A DNA stretch of 46,623 nucleotides from an uncultured Oscillospiraceae bacterium (GCA_910585265.1 CAJUCA010000022.1:1-46623), one strand, 5' to 3'. Shown: positions 23,114 to 31,335, numbered from the stretch's first letter. Translations and numbers: made by a program. The notes: generated by a model not told the origin, from the sequence alone.

Positions 23114-24274
23114 TCAAATCCAGTAGGCGCAGGTGCCGTACAGCAGGCGGAACAACGCCTCCATGTAGTAGTAATCCCCCCAGATCATGCACTCGTCCAC
23201 CCCGATGCCGTCGGGCTTGGAGTACACCCCGTGGAGCAGCAGGCCGTCGGCCCGGGGCGTGTCCCTGGTGGTGTAATCCCGGGCCAGGGCCGCCATGATC
23301 CGGCGGAGGGCCGCCTCGTACTCCCCCCGCCTGGGGTGGGTAAGGGGCAGGTGCCGCAGCAGCTCCAGGATGCCGCAGCACAAAATCGCGGCGGAGGAGC
23401 TGTCCCGGGGCTCGTCCCCCTGGGTGAAGCACAGATCCCAATAGCACACCCCGTCCTCCGGCAGGCGGGCCAGGAAGTAGTCCAGCAGGCGGCAGGAGGT
23501 GTCCAGGAAGCTCCTGTCCCCGGTGTGGTGGAAGCTGAGGGCGAAGCCGTACACACCCCAGGCCTGCCCCCTGGCCCAGCAGGAGCTGTCGCTGTACCCC
23601 TGGGCGGTGCGGCCGAACCGGGGCTCCCCGGTGTCCACGTCCATGTAGAAGGTGTGGAAGGTGGTGTCGTCCTGGCGCACCAGGTATTTCTGGGCCTGCC
23701 TGGCGTGGCTGTAGGCGGCGGCGCGGTACTCCCCCCGCCCGGTGAGCCGGGACGCCTGGTACAGCAGGGGCAGGTTCAGCAGGCAGTCGATGATCATCCG
23801 GCCCCGGTTGGCGGGGTCGTTCAGATCCCCCCAGGCCTGGATGATCCCGGCCTTGGGGAAGTACCGGGCCAGCAGGTAGTCCGCCGCCTTCAGGAAGCAG
23901 CCCCTGGCCCGCCCGTCCTCCCGGAGCAGAACCGCCGGGCCGCAGGACAGGCTGTAGAGGAAGCCCAGGTCGTGGGTGTCCACATTCCCCGGCTCCTCCA
24001 CCCGCCGGCAGAAGGACGCCAGGTGGGGCTCCAGGGCGTCCAGGTACTTCTTGTCCCCCGTGTGCTCCCACAGCAGCCACAGCATACCGGAGTAAAAGGA
24101 GGTGGTCCAGTCAAAGTTCTCCTCCTGGGCGGGGTAGGCCAGCCCCTCGCTGCTGGGGGCGGGGAAGCTGTTCCGGAACCGGGGCAGAAGGGCGTCCACC
24201 TTCTCCCGGCAGAAGTCCAGCTGGGCCAGCACCAGATCCCGGTCCACGGGGGCGGCGCGCTGCTCCATCATCAT
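23114..24274 (-). CDS. GH88-type unsaturated glucuronyl hydrolase
   Basis: 386 residues with the alpha/alpha-six-barrel pattern of glycoside hydrolase family 88. The two catalytic aspartates of characterised UGLs correspond to Asp102 (NVDTHDLGFLYS) and Asp163 (RGRMIIDCLLNLPLLY). Further conserved blocks are YSDSSCWARGQAWGVYGFAL and DSSSAAI. It removes the unsaturated uronic acid left by polysaccharide lyases on oligosaccharides. No signal peptide, so it acts in the cytoplasm on imported disaccharides. Three consecutive ATGs occur at the start; the first, at 24274, fits AAAGGA spacing. A TATACT -10 lies at 24318-24323. Followed by kduI. Confidence 0.94.
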   Translation of the reverse strand: MMMEQRAAPVDRDLVLAQLDFCREKVDALLPRFRNSFPAPSSEGLAYPAQEENFDWTTSFYSGMLWLLWEHTGDKKYLDALEPHLASFCRRVEEPGNVDTHDLGFLYSLSCGPAVLLREDGRARGCFLKAADYLLARYFPKAGIIQAWGDLNDPANRGRMIIDCLLNLPLLYQASRLTGRGEYRAAAYSHARQAQKYLVRQDDTTFHTFYMDVDTGEPRFGRTAQGYSDSSCWARGQAWGVYGFALSFHHTGDRSFLDTSCRLLDYFLARLPEDGVCYWDLCFTQGDEPRDSSSAAILCCGILELLRHLPLTHPRRGEYEAALRRIMAALARDYTTRDTPRADGLLLHGVYSKPDGIGVDECMIWGDYYYMEALFRLLYGTCAYWI

Positions 24275-24317
24275 CGCTCATCCTTTCCCGCCGCGGGGCG
24301 GCGCAGTCGTCCCCTAT

Positions 24318-24323
24318 AGTATA
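24318..24323 (-). promoter_or_regulatory. -10 element for the hydrolase-kduI operon
   Basis: TATACT on the minus strand about 45 bp upstream of the first ATG. The matching -35 region reads CTTCCC, a poor match, so an activator may be needed. Confidence 0.4.
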
Positions 24324-24422
24324 CCTGCTTCTCCCCCCGGTGGGAAGTCTTTTCGTGCCCGAATTTTTATCATTCTTGCGCCGCCCGGACGGAAAAGGAC
24401 GGCCCCTCTGGGCCGTCCCCCG

Positions 24423-24965
24423 TCACATCCTGTCCGCCCCGCCGGACGCGCCCTGGAGCAGGGCGGCCACGAAGTCGTACAGCTTTACTTTGAAGGTTCC
24501 GTTTTCGTTCAGCGCGGCGAAGATCCGGTTCACCTGGTCCCGCCTCGGCTCGTCCTCCCGCACGGGCAGGCGCACCGGCATCAGGAAGTAGAGCGTCCTG
24601 CCCCCCACCAGCCTGGCCCACACGTTGGCAATCAGCTCGTTCCGGTCGGCGGAGTTTTCCCCATACTCCACCAGCACGTCCACCATCATCCCGCTGTCGA
24701 TCTGCAGGGCGGTGGCGGGCAGCTTGAAGGCAAAGCTGTTCAGCATGGAGATCTCCGTCTCCACCATGTTGGGGAACCGGGGCTCCTGCTGCTGCTTGTC
24801 CCGGATCAGCTCCGCCACCTGGGAGACAAATTCGCCCTGTTCAACCGCATTCGCGGATCTGACCATATGCCCGCCGCAATCGGGGCACTGGTCCTGCGCG
24901 TTGGCCCTGCTGAACAGGTAGCCGCAGTTTTCACAGACGTACACCATTTCGATCACCAAGTTCAT
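24423..24965 (-). CDS. Zinc-ribbon protein of unknown function
   Basis: About 180 residues. The N-terminus is a treble-clef/zinc ribbon (VCENCGYLFSRANAQDQCPDCGG, two CxxC pairs 13 residues apart). The rest is a mixed alpha/beta region with no motif I recognise (EISMLNSFAFKLPATALQID, DRNELIANVWARLVGG). Cytoplasmic. The start is uncertain: ATG 24965 (MNLVIEM) lies inside a perfect -10 box, so the mRNA would begin after it. ATG 24947 (MVYVCENCGY) gives a short or leaderless message instead. A TTG at 24992 is in frame but unlikely. Stands alone between the hydrolase gene and the PilZ gene. Confidence 0.75.
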   Translation of the reverse strand: MNLVIEMVYVCENCGYLFSRANAQDQCPDCGGHMVRSANAVEQGEFVSQVAELIRDKQQQEPRFPNMVETEISMLNSFAFKLPATALQIDSGMMVDVLVEYGENSADRNELIANVWARLVGGRTLYFLMPVRLPVREDEPRRDQVNRIFAALNENGTFKVKLYDFVAALLQGASGGADRM

Positions 24966-24992
24966 TATAGCAAGTTCTCCCCCCGGTTTCAA
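24964..24992 (-). promoter_or_regulatory. Consensus promoter overlapping the zinc-ribbon gene start
   Basis: TTGAAA (24987-24992), 17-bp spacer, TATAAT (24964-24969). The -10 shares two bases with the ATG at 24965-24963. Transcription would begin near 24957. Confidence 0.7.
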
Positions 24993-25102
24993 GGGGCATA
25001 AGTTCAGAAAGTAGTGCTGTTTTTTTGTGTAGTTTGGCTAAATGAAGTAGAATTACAGCGGCGTCAAATCAGCGATTCTCCTATATTTGGAAAATCATGT
25101 AC

Positions 25103-25136
25103 AAAAGGCCCGCTCCCGGCAAACCGGGAACGGACC
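25103..25136 (-). terminator. Intrinsic terminator after PilZ gene
   Basis: On the minus strand GGTCCGTTCCCGG and CCGGGAGCGGGCC close a 4-nt loop and are followed by TTTT. The 100 bp beyond it are AT-rich with no visible gene. Confidence 0.82.
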
Positions 25137-25159
25137 TCCCATGATTCCAAACCGCAGCC

Positions 25160-25888
25160 TTACCAGTGCCCGGTGTCGTCGCTCCGCCGCCGGGGGATCA
25201 CGTTCCCCACCTGGACGTTATACAGCGTCCGGGTCAGCTCCGTCAGCTCCGACTCCTTCAGCTGGGCGAACAGGAAGCCATAGCGGAATTTCCCCGGCTG
25301 GTACTCCACCACCCGGATGATCTCCCCCATGAACTCCATGGGCACGTAGTCCCGCAGCTTCACCCACAGCCGAAGCACCTCGTCCTCCGCGTGGAGGAAC
25401 TCCGACTCGATGCAGGCCCCGCCGCTGCTGATGTCCACCAGGAGGCACTCCTCCGGATTGCTCCGGGTCTCGTCGGTGGGGTAGTACAGCACCGCCGGGC
25501 CGTTTACATGGAGGCGGAAGTTCTGCCGGTGCTCCGAGATGGGCCGCACCTTCAGATCCTTCACCCGGCACACCAGCCGGGTGGACTCCTGGACGGTGCC
25601 CTTCAGGATGAACTGGTTCATCTGCTCGTCAAAGCCCCGGATCATCACCGAGGTGCCCATGTCCCGGGTCTTGAAGGACAGCCCCCCCGGCAGACGCTCC
25701 AGGGTCAGGGAGGTGTCCCCCGCCGCGTATCCGGTGAGGCGGCCCACCAGCAGCTCCTGGCCCTCCGGCGTCTCCACCGTCAGGCTCATGCCGCTGTGCA
25801 GCTCCGGCAGGGAGCCGGAGCCCTCCTCCAGCTCGCCATCGTCCTCGTAGTCGTAATCCCGCCCCAGCAGGTGTGAGAAAAAGCCCAT
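25160..25888 (-). CDS. PilZ-domain protein (YcgR-like c-di-GMP receptor)
   Basis: 242 residues with an N-terminal YcgR-type barrel (about 20-120: MSLTVETPEGQELLVGRLTG) and a C-terminal PilZ domain (about 125-240). The c-di-GMP motif is complete: RQNFR (EHRQNFRLHVNGP) followed by DISSGG (LVDISSGGACIESE). Such proteins bind cyclic di-GMP and adjust motility or surface behaviour. No flagellar genes are in the window. The chosen ATG 25888 (MGFFSHLLGRDYDYED) follows GAAGGGG; the open frame further upstream lacks homology. Single gene ended by a terminator. Confidence 0.9.
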   Translation of the reverse strand: MGFFSHLLGRDYDYEDDGELEEGSGSLPELHSGMSLTVETPEGQELLVGRLTGYAAGDTSLTLERLPGGLSFKTRDMGTSVMIRGFDEQMNQFILKGTVQESTRLVCRVKDLKVRPISEHRQNFRLHVNGPAVLYYPTDETRSNPEECLLVDISSGGACIESEFLHAEDEVLRLWVKLRDYVPMEFMGEIIRVVEYQPGKFRYGFLFAQLKESELTELTRTLYNVQVGNVIPRRRSDDTGHW

Positions 25889-26005
25889 GCCGACCACCCC
25901 TTCAAAATCCCCAGGCCGGGGATTCAAGATTAAAAGTCCTCCCCAATTATAAACAATCAGGGGCGTGTATGTCAATACTCAGAAGCGTACCAGCCGCCCG
26001 GCGTC

Positions 26006-27790
26006 CTATTCCGCCTCCGCCCGCCGCTCCCCGGCGGGGGCCGCCAGATACTGGTTCTGGTAGTGGGCCAGCCAGCGGCGGAACTCGGGCTGATCCCCCT
26101 GCCGCACCCCCCGGGTGTAGTCGTGGAACTGCAAATCGCCGTACCGCAGCTCCAGCACCGCCAGGGCCACGTTGGAGCAGTGGGCGGCCACCCGCTCGAA
26201 GTTGGTGATGAGGTCGTTGAACACGAAGCCCACCTCCAGGGTGCACAGGCCGCCCTGGAGCCGCCGGATGTGCCGCAGCTTCATCCGCTCCAGCATGGTG
26301 CTGATGACCTCCTCCAGCGGCTCCACCTGGCCCGCCACCCCCATGTCCTCCTGGGCCAGGGCCCGCTGGGCCAGCGAGACGATCTCCCGCACGGCGTTCA
26401 CCGCCTGGTTCAGGTCCGCCACCCCTCCGGCGGAGAAGTTCAGCTTCTTGTCGTTGATCTCCCGGGCCAGCTCGGCGATGTTCACCGCGTGGTCGGAGAT
26501 GCGCTCCAGATCCGTCAGGCAGTGGAGGTAGTGGGAGCTGATGATGGTCTGCTGCTCGTCCAGCCCCCGGCTGTTCAGGTGGAACAGGTAGGTGCCGATC
26601 CGGTCCTCGTACTTGTCCACCACATTCTCCCGGCCCATGATCTTCTCATACTTCTCCGGGTTGAACGCGCTGAACAGATCCACCGAGCGGTTCAGGTTCT
26701 TGAAGGCCGCCGCGGCCATCCGCTCCACCGTCCGGCCGCTCTGCTCCAGGGCCAGGGGCGGGTAGTTCAAGAACCGCTCGTCCAGCAGGTTTTCCTGGAA
26801 CTCCTCGTCCTCCTCGGAGCCTTTGTCCCGCACCGTCAGCACCGCCAGCCGCACCAGCAGTCCGGTCAAGGGGAGCTGCACCACGGTGGACGCCACCTTG
26901 AACAGGGTATTGAACACGGCGATCCCGAAGGGCCCTGCGGGCAGGGCCATGAAGTCCATGGGCACAACCATATGGAGCAGGTAGAAGGGGATCATGAACA
27001 GGGCGGAGCCTACAATATTAAAATATAAGTAGATCACGGCGGTGCGCTTGCCGTTGGGGTTGGCCCCGATGGCGGACAGCAGCACGGGCACGCAGGCCCC
27101 GATGCACATACCCAGCACCATGGGCACCGCCACCTCGTAGCTGATGGCCCCCGTGACGGACAGGGCCTGGAGTATGCCGATGGAGGCGGAGGACGACTGG
27201 ATCACGGCGGTGACGATGAGGCCGATGACCAGGGACACCACCGGGTTGGAGGCGGCGGAGATAAACTGCAAAAAGGCCTCGTTGGTGCGCAGGGGGTCCA
27301 TGGCGGAGCTCATGGCCTGCATCCCGCTCATCAGGACGGAGAAGGCCAGCAGGATCAGGCCCACGTTTTTCTGGGCCTGCTTCCGGCAGAAGAAGAACAG
27401 CACAATGCCCACAAAGGCCACGGCGGCGAACACGGTGGCGGAGGTAAAGCCCCCCTCCCCCTCCACGTCGGCCAGGGTGAGGATCCAGCCGGTGGCGGTG
27501 GTGCCGATGTTGGCCCCCATGACGATGCCCACGGCGTTGGAGAGCTGCATGATCCCCGCGTTGACGAAGCCCACCACCATGACGGTGGTGGCGGAGGACG
27601 ACTGGATCACCGCCGTCACCAGCGCGCCCAGCAGCACCCCCTTGATGGGGTTGGAGGTCAGCCTGCCCAAAATGGTTTCCAGGCGGCTGCCCGCCACCCG
27701 TTTCAGCCCGTCCCCCAGCAGGCTCATGCCGAACAGGAAGAAGGCCAGCCCGCCCAGCAGCGAGATCACGTCCGCAATGCCCATACTCAC
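26006..27790 (-). CDS. Na/Pi cotransporter-family protein with PhoU-like domain (2)
   Basis: 594 residues, same architecture as the protein at 18441-20069: two Na/Pi repeats with QSSSATTVMVVGFVN and QSSSASIGILQALS, GANIGTTATGW and GMCIGACVPVLL loops, then a PhoU-like helical domain (about 350-560, LDEQQTIISSHYLHCLTDLE, ERISDHAVNIAELAREI). A predicted sodium-phosphate symporter of the membrane. GTG 27790 (MSMGIADV) has GGAAGG at good spacing; ATG 27784 is the alternative. The 389 bp upstream contain the promoters of this gene and of the divergent lipoprotein. The two paralogs are only moderately similar, so this is not a recent duplication. Confidence 0.93.
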   Translation of the reverse strand: MSMGIADVISLLGGLAFFLFGMSLLGDGLKRVAGSRLETILGRLTSNPIKGVLLGALVTAVIQSSSATTVMVVGFVNAGIMQLSNAVGIVMGANIGTTATGWILTLADVEGEGGFTSATVFAAVAFVGIVLFFFCRKQAQKNVGLILLAFSVLMSGMQAMSSAMDPLRTNEAFLQFISAASNPVVSLVIGLIVTAVIQSSSASIGILQALSVTGAISYEVAVPMVLGMCIGACVPVLLSAIGANPNGKRTAVIYLYFNIVGSALFMIPFYLLHMVVPMDFMALPAGPFGIAVFNTLFKVASTVVQLPLTGLLVRLAVLTVRDKGSEEDEEFQENLLDERFLNYPPLALEQSGRTVERMAAAAFKNLNRSVDLFSAFNPEKYEKIMGRENVVDKYEDRIGTYLFHLNSRGLDEQQTIISSHYLHCLTDLERISDHAVNIAELAREINDKKLNFSAGGVADLNQAVNAVREIVSLAQRALAQEDMGVAGQVEPLEEVISTMLERMKLRHIRRLQGGLCTLEVGFVFNDLITNFERVAAHCSNVALAVLELRYGDLQFHDYTRGVRQGDQPEFRRWLAHYQNQYLAAPAGERRAEAE

Positions 27791-27906
27791 GTTCCATCCC
27801 TTCCGGGCGGCGTCCGCCCGCTTATGGTGGGTAGCTTCCGGCAGTTAATGGGCGCGGGAAGCGCGCCCTGAACCGGGCCGCCGCGCCCCGCGCGAGGATT
27901 GCCAAT

Positions 27907-27912
27907 ATTATA
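27907..27912 (-). promoter_or_regulatory. Extended -10 promoter of Na/Pi gene 2
   Basis: TGTTATAAT on the minus strand (TG-n-TATAAT) without a good -35. It implies a GC-rich leader of about 110 nt containing CGCGGG/CCCGCG-type stems. Apart from this and the promoter at 28093, I see no gene in the interval 27791-28179. Confidence 0.55.
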
Positions 27913-28092
27913 ACATATTCCCTCCCCGTTTCCCATGGTTTTTACAAATTCTATAAACTGCCGGGTTTGGCGGCGGAAAACCGGGCGGAATTTGGTGGAA
28001 ACAGAAAAACCGGGGCGCATCCTGTCCCTTCACCTGGTATTTTCCAGCTTTGGAGAGCTTAAAGGCCGCCGCTTAAAATCTCGGAAAAACGG

Positions 28093-28121
28093 TGGACAAT
28101 TTCGCCGGATTGTGCTACACT
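28093..28121 (+). promoter_or_regulatory. Promoter of the lipoprotein gene
   Basis: TGGACA (28093-28098), 17-bp spacer, TACACT (28116-28121). Start would fall about 50 bp upstream of the ATG. Confidence 0.6.
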
Positions 28122-28179
28122 ATGTCGTGCGATCGCCGCCCTGGGGCGGCCTTGGATTTGAGAAAAGAGGTGCGTTTTT

Positions 28180-28722
28180 ATGAAACGGTTGGCTTCCCTC
28201 CTGCTGGCCCTGATGTTGGCCTTGTCCCTCGCCGCCTGCGGCGAGGGCGGGTTGAACCTCAACCCGGGCGGCGGAAAGTCCGACAAAAAAGACGGCTACA
28301 TCGGCGATACCCTGTCCACCTACTGGTTCGACTTCACGGTGGACGACGCCTATAGCTGCGCCCAGTACGGCGATTATACCGCCGATACCGGGAACAAGCT
28401 GGTGGTGGCTACCATCACCCTGAAGAACACCTACAGCGAGTCCGTGCCCATGTGGGGGGACGATTTCGCCATCCTCTGGGATGAGCAGGACGGCGTCGCC
28501 CCGGCCCTCCCCGCCGGGATCAGCGAGGAGCAGTTCCCCGACGAGTATAACCTGGGCATCAACCAGACCAAAACCGGAACCGCGGTGTACGAGGTGCCGG
28601 AGGATGTCAAGGACTTCGCCATCGGCTTCCAGGAGATCATGGAGGACACGGACAACCCGGAGAACCTGGACGGCATCGAGGGGGAGACTTATTTCGTCTC
28701 CTTCACCCCCGAGGAAAAGTAA
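28180..28722 (+). CDS. Secreted lipoprotein, DUF4352-like
   Basis: 180 residues. Signal peptide MKRLASLLLALMLALSLAAC ends in a lipobox (LAAC, Cys20), so it is lipid-anchored on the outer face of the membrane. A Gly/Asn-rich linker precedes an immunoglobulin-like beta domain (about 45-180) with NKLVVATITLKNTYSESVPM, a pattern seen in DUF4352-type proteins whose job is unknown. Ribosome site AGAGGTG. It ends at a strong terminator before tatD, so it is its own transcription unit. Confidence 0.85.
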   Translation: MKRLASLLLALMLALSLAACGEGGLNLNPGGGKSDKKDGYIGDTLSTYWFDFTVDDAYSCAQYGDYTADTGNKLVVATITLKNTYSESVPMWGDDFAILWDEQDGVAPALPAGISEEQFPDEYNLGINQTKTGTAVYEVPEDVKDFAIGFQEIMEDTDNPENLDGIEGETYFVSFTPEEK

Positions 28723-28748
28723 CCCGTTCGTAAAACGGAACAACCATC

Positions 28749-28780
28749 CGCGAAAAAGGGCCGGGCGGCCCTTTTTCGCG
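28749..28780 (+). terminator. Intrinsic terminator after lipoprotein gene
   Basis: CGCGAAAAAGGGCC pairs with GGCCCTTTTTCGCG (4-nt loop). It lies 26 bp after the stop and 25 bp before the tatD start. Confidence 0.85.
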
Positions 28781-28804
28781 CCCATCGGCAAGGAGGCGTT
28801 TCCC

Positions 28805-29587
28805 ATGCTGTTCGACACCCACGCCCACTACGATTCCCGGCAGTTTGACGCCGACCGGGACCAGGTGCTGTCCGCCCTCCCCGGCCAGGGGGTGGGGCTG
28901 GTGGTAAACCCCGGCTGCGACCTGGACAGCTCCCGGCAGGCCATCGGGATCGCGGAGCGGTACCCCTTCGTCTACGCCGCGGTGGGCGTCCACCCGGAGG
29001 ACTGCGCCGGCTGGCAGGACACGGATGTGGATGAGCTGCGCTCCCTGGCCGCCCACCCCAAGGTGGTGGCCATCGGGGAGATCGGGCTGGACTACTACTG
29101 GAAGGAGAACCCGCCCCGGGAGTTTCAGCAGAGGGTGTTCCGCGCCCAGCTGGCCCTGGCCTGGGAGCTGGATCTTCCGGTGATCGTCCACGACCGGGAG
29201 GCCCACGGGGACTGCCTGTCCATCATCCGGGAGTTTCCCCAGGTGCGGGGGGTGTTCCACTGCTTCTCCGGCAGCGCGGAGATGGCGAAGGAGCTGGTGG
29301 GGCTGGGCTGGATGATCTCCTTTACCGGGGCCCTGACCTACAAGAACGCCCGGAAGGCGGTGGAGGCCGCCCAGGCCGTCCCCCTGGACCGGATCATGAT
29401 CGAGACGGACAGCCCCTACATGGCCCCCGTCCCCTGCCGGGGGGAGCGGTGCCACTCCGGGCTGGCGCGGCACACCTGCCAGCGGCTGGCGGAGCTTCGG
29501 GGGATCTCCCCGGAGGAGTGCGCCCGGATCACCTTTGAAAACGGAACGGAATTTTACCAATTACAGGAATTAAATGCCGGGTTCTGA
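28805..29587 (+). CDS. tatD: TatD-family metal-dependent DNase
   Basis: 260 residues, the usual TatD size. Metal-binding motifs of the amidohydrolase fold are all present: DTHAHYD (residues 4-10), GEIGLDYYW near 93, a His in VIVHDREAH, FHCFSGS near 155, and ETDSPYMAP near 200. Family members are 3'-5' DNA exonucleases or D-aminoacyl-tRNA-type hydrolases acting in the cytoplasm. ATG 28805 follows AAGGAGG; an in-frame extension upstream into the lipoprotein gene is not real. Confidence 0.95.
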   Translation: MLFDTHAHYDSRQFDADRDQVLSALPGQGVGLVVNPGCDLDSSRQAIGIAERYPFVYAAVGVHPEDCAGWQDTDVDELRSLAAHPKVVAIGEIGLDYYWKENPPREFQQRVFRAQLALAWELDLPVIVHDREAHGDCLSIIREFPQVRGVFHCFSGSAEMAKELVGLGWMISFTGALTYKNARKAVEAAQAVPLDRIMIETDSPYMAPVPCRGERCHSGLARHTCQRLAELRGISPEECARITFENGTEFYQLQELNAGF

Positions 29588-29687
29588 CAGTTGCTGGCAA
29601 AAAGGGGCGGTTCTATGGGAAATAAGTCATAGATTGTGAAAATTTGTTCCACAATTTTTATTTTTTCAGAATTTGATGAAAATTCTC

Positions 29688-29716
29688 TTGACAAAGATTT
29701 GACAGGATGTTATACT
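29688..29716 (+). promoter_or_regulatory. Strong promoter of cold-shock gene
   Basis: TTGACA (29688-29693), 17-bp spacer, TATACT (29711-29716), preceded by a 50-bp AT-rich tract that may act as an UP element. Confidence 0.82.
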
Positions 29717-29748
29717 GATAATGGTTTTGATGTATGAACTTGACTTGT

Positions 29749-29781
29749 GTCCGCTCCTTCGTACATACGAAAGGGGCGGAC
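29749..29781 (+). promoter_or_regulatory. Structured 5' leader of cold-shock gene
   Basis: GTCCGCTCC and GGGGCGGAC close over an inner TTCGTA-CA-TACGAA stem. The roughly 110-nt leader between promoter and ATG is typical of cold-shock mRNAs whose leader folds with temperature; the sensing role here is inferred. Confidence 0.55.
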
Positions 29782-29833
29782 TTTCTTCATCCATCTTCAA
29801 AGCGATATTTTACAAATAAGGAGGAAACAGGAA

Positions 29834-30052
29834 ATGAGCGGTACTGTCAAGTGGTTCAACGCAGAAAAGGGCTACGGCTTCATCACTCCCGACGACGGCA
29901 GCGAGGACGTGTTCGTGCACTTCTCCGCTATCGTGGCCGAGGGCTACAAGAAGCTGCTGGAGGGCCAGAAGGTCACCTTCGAGACCGAGCCCGATCCCCG
30001 GGGCGCGAAGGGCGTCCGCGCCACCAACGTGGTGGCCATCGTGGAGGACTAA
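29834..30052 (+). CDS. Cold-shock protein (CspA family)
   Basis: A 72-residue single cold-shock domain. RNP1 (KGYGFITP) and RNP2 (VFVHFSAI) are intact, as is the start MSGTVKWFNAEKGYGF. It binds single-stranded RNA/DNA and melts RNA structure at low temperature. It is about six residues longer than the classic 66, from a Pro/Gly/Lys insert (DPRGAKGVRA). AAGGAGG lies 9 bp upstream of the ATG. Followed by a terminator. Confidence 0.96.
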   Translation: MSGTVKWFNAEKGYGFITPDDGSEDVFVHFSAIVAEGYKKLLEGQKVTFETEPDPRGAKGVRATNVVAIVED

Positions 30053-30068
30053 GCATCTGAAACGGAAG

Positions 30069-30097
30069 AAGCCTGCCGCAATGCGGCAGGCTTTTTT
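30069..30097 (+). terminator. Intrinsic terminator after cold-shock gene
   Basis: AAGCCTGCCGC-AAT-GCGGCAGGCTTTTTT, a perfect stem with a six-T run. It also serves the convergent frameshifted gene at 30114. Confidence 0.92.
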
Positions 30098-30113
30098 GCG
30101 TTCTCGCGGCGGG

Positions 30114-30549
30114 TCAGGAGATATTCCCGTTCTTGTCGCAGGTGAGGGTCAGGCTGACGGTGCGGCTCTCCCCGTTGGGGCCGGTGAAGGTGGCACGGCC
30201 ATAGGCGGTATTGCCGGACACGTACTCGGAGTGGGTGCTCATATCCCACCCTTGGCGGTAGATTGAAACGGTATTTTCAGCGGTATCCGCTCTGCTCATC
30301 ACGCCATTAATAAGTAAAGGACGCAAGCAACCTATAGGTAAAGCACCGCTGCCCTTGGGGATTATAGTAGGTATAGGCCTTGATATCCGACTTGCTGGCA
30401 CGGACAGAGGAACTGGTAAGCGTGATAATGGCATAGGATCCATCCTCATAATAAATGGTTTCTGCGGAACTGTCAGCCGCCATGGCCGGAAGGCACATCA
30501 GATTCATCACCGCAAAAAAGAGTACTAAAATATGACTTAACCGCTTCAA
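30114..30549 (-). pseudogene. Frameshifted small secreted protein
   Basis: The first frame starts at TTG 30549 with GGAGGGG at proper spacing and encodes a signal peptide (MKRLSHILVLFFAV...PAMA, cleavage near residue 24). It ends prematurely at ...LLASFTY. The +1 frame continues at once with NGVMSRADTAENTVSIY and runs to DKNGNIS. Removing one T at TATTAATGG would give FTYNGVMS and one 144-residue protein. The FTYNG...W...GNTAYGRATFTG pattern is typical of small secreted proteins of Clostridia. A real frameshift or a base-call error are both possible. It overlaps the end of the upstream gene by 77 bp. Confidence 0.7.
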
Positions 30550-30991
30550 GCAAAACCCCTCCTATCGTGCTGTATTCACTGTCATATTCATTATCATAGT
30601 CGTAAATGACATGATTCGGTGGGAGGTTTTCCCAATCACTCGGATCATACTCCCCCAGCCGGATCACCACAAACCCGCCGTTTGACCAAAGGTATGCCGT
30701 GATCCCCACCATCACCGCCAGCAGCACCGCCAGCACCGCCACGGTGATCCGGTGCCGCTTTTTCTTTTTCCGCCGCTCCGCCGCTACCGCGCCGGGATCA
30801 CACTCCTCCAGCAGACGGGCCGCGCACTCCTCCGGCGTGCCAAAGTTGGCGGCCAGCTCCGGCTCCCCCGCCTCCGGCGCGTCCTCCAGGTAGGCCGACA
30901 CCGCCTGCCCCAGCCGGGACAGCAGCCGCTCCCGCTCCCCCTGGGGGCAGTCCAGCAGGGCCCGGACGGAATCAAGGTACTGCTCCTTCAT
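30473..30991 (-). CDS. Membrane protein paired with PadR (DUF1700-like)
   Basis: 172 residues. The cytoplasmic N-terminal half (MKEQYLDSVRALLDCPQGER, AANFGTPEECAARLLEE) matches the start of DUF1700-type proteins typically found next to PadR regulators. A basic stretch RRKKKKRHR precedes one membrane helix (ITVAVLAVLLAVMVGITAYL, about 82-101), then an acidic outside tail. The start ATG overlaps the padR stop (ATGA), so translation is coupled. The last 25 codons overlap the ribosome site and start of the next gene. Probably a sensor or partner of the PadR protein; exact role unknown. Confidence 0.8.
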   Translation of the reverse strand: MKEQYLDSVRALLDCPQGERERLLSRLGQAVSAYLEDAPEAGEPELAANFGTPEECAARLLEECDPGAVAAERRKKKKRHRITVAVLAVLLAVMVGITAYLWSNGGFVVIRLGEYDPSDWENLPPNHVIYDYDNEYDSEYSTIGGVLLEAVKSYFSTLFCGDESDVPSGHGG

Positions 30992-31335
30992 GGGTTGACA
31001 CCCCCTTCCTCCCCCAGCACACCGGACACCAGCCGGTCCACCCCGGCGGCGAACCTCCTGTACGTACCCCAGATCTCCTGGAAATAGGCCCTTCCGGCCT
31101 CCGTGATTCCAAAATACTGCCTGCGCCGCCCATCCGGCGCGGCACGCTTGGGCAGCTCCTGGATGTACCCCTGCTCAATCATGCGGTAAAGGATGGCGTA
31201 GGGGAAGGTGATGGTGATGGCCCCGCCGCTGTGCTCCGCCATGGCGGGGGCCAGCTCCAGCGCGTAATACTCCCGCTGGTGGAGCAGGGCCAGCACCAGC
31301 AGCTCCGACAAGGCTTTTTTTAAGTTTTCTTCCAT
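30988..31335 (-). CDS. PadR-family transcriptional regulator
   Basis: 115 residues of winged-helix PadR type: LSELLVLALLHQREYYALEL (recognition scaffold), TFPYAILYRMIEQGYIQEL, wing RRRQYFGITEAGRAYFQEIW, and a short C-terminal dimer helix. It probably represses its own operon in response to envelope or small-molecule signals. It overlaps the downstream membrane-protein gene by four bases. The ribosome site is weak (GGAG close to the ATG). The 269 bp upstream include the promoter of the divergent secreted-protein genes, so joint control is possible. Confidence 0.93.
   Translation of the reverse strand: MEENLKKALSELLVLALLHQREYYALELAPAMAEHSGGAITITFPYAILYRMIEQGYIQELPKRAAPDGRRRQYFGITEAGRAYFQEIWGTYRRFAAGVDRLVSGVLGEEGGVNP

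Noticed and set aside
28481..28804. Upstream extension of TatD
   Set aside because: It overlaps the lipoprotein gene in another frame and crosses a terminator; homology starts at 28805.
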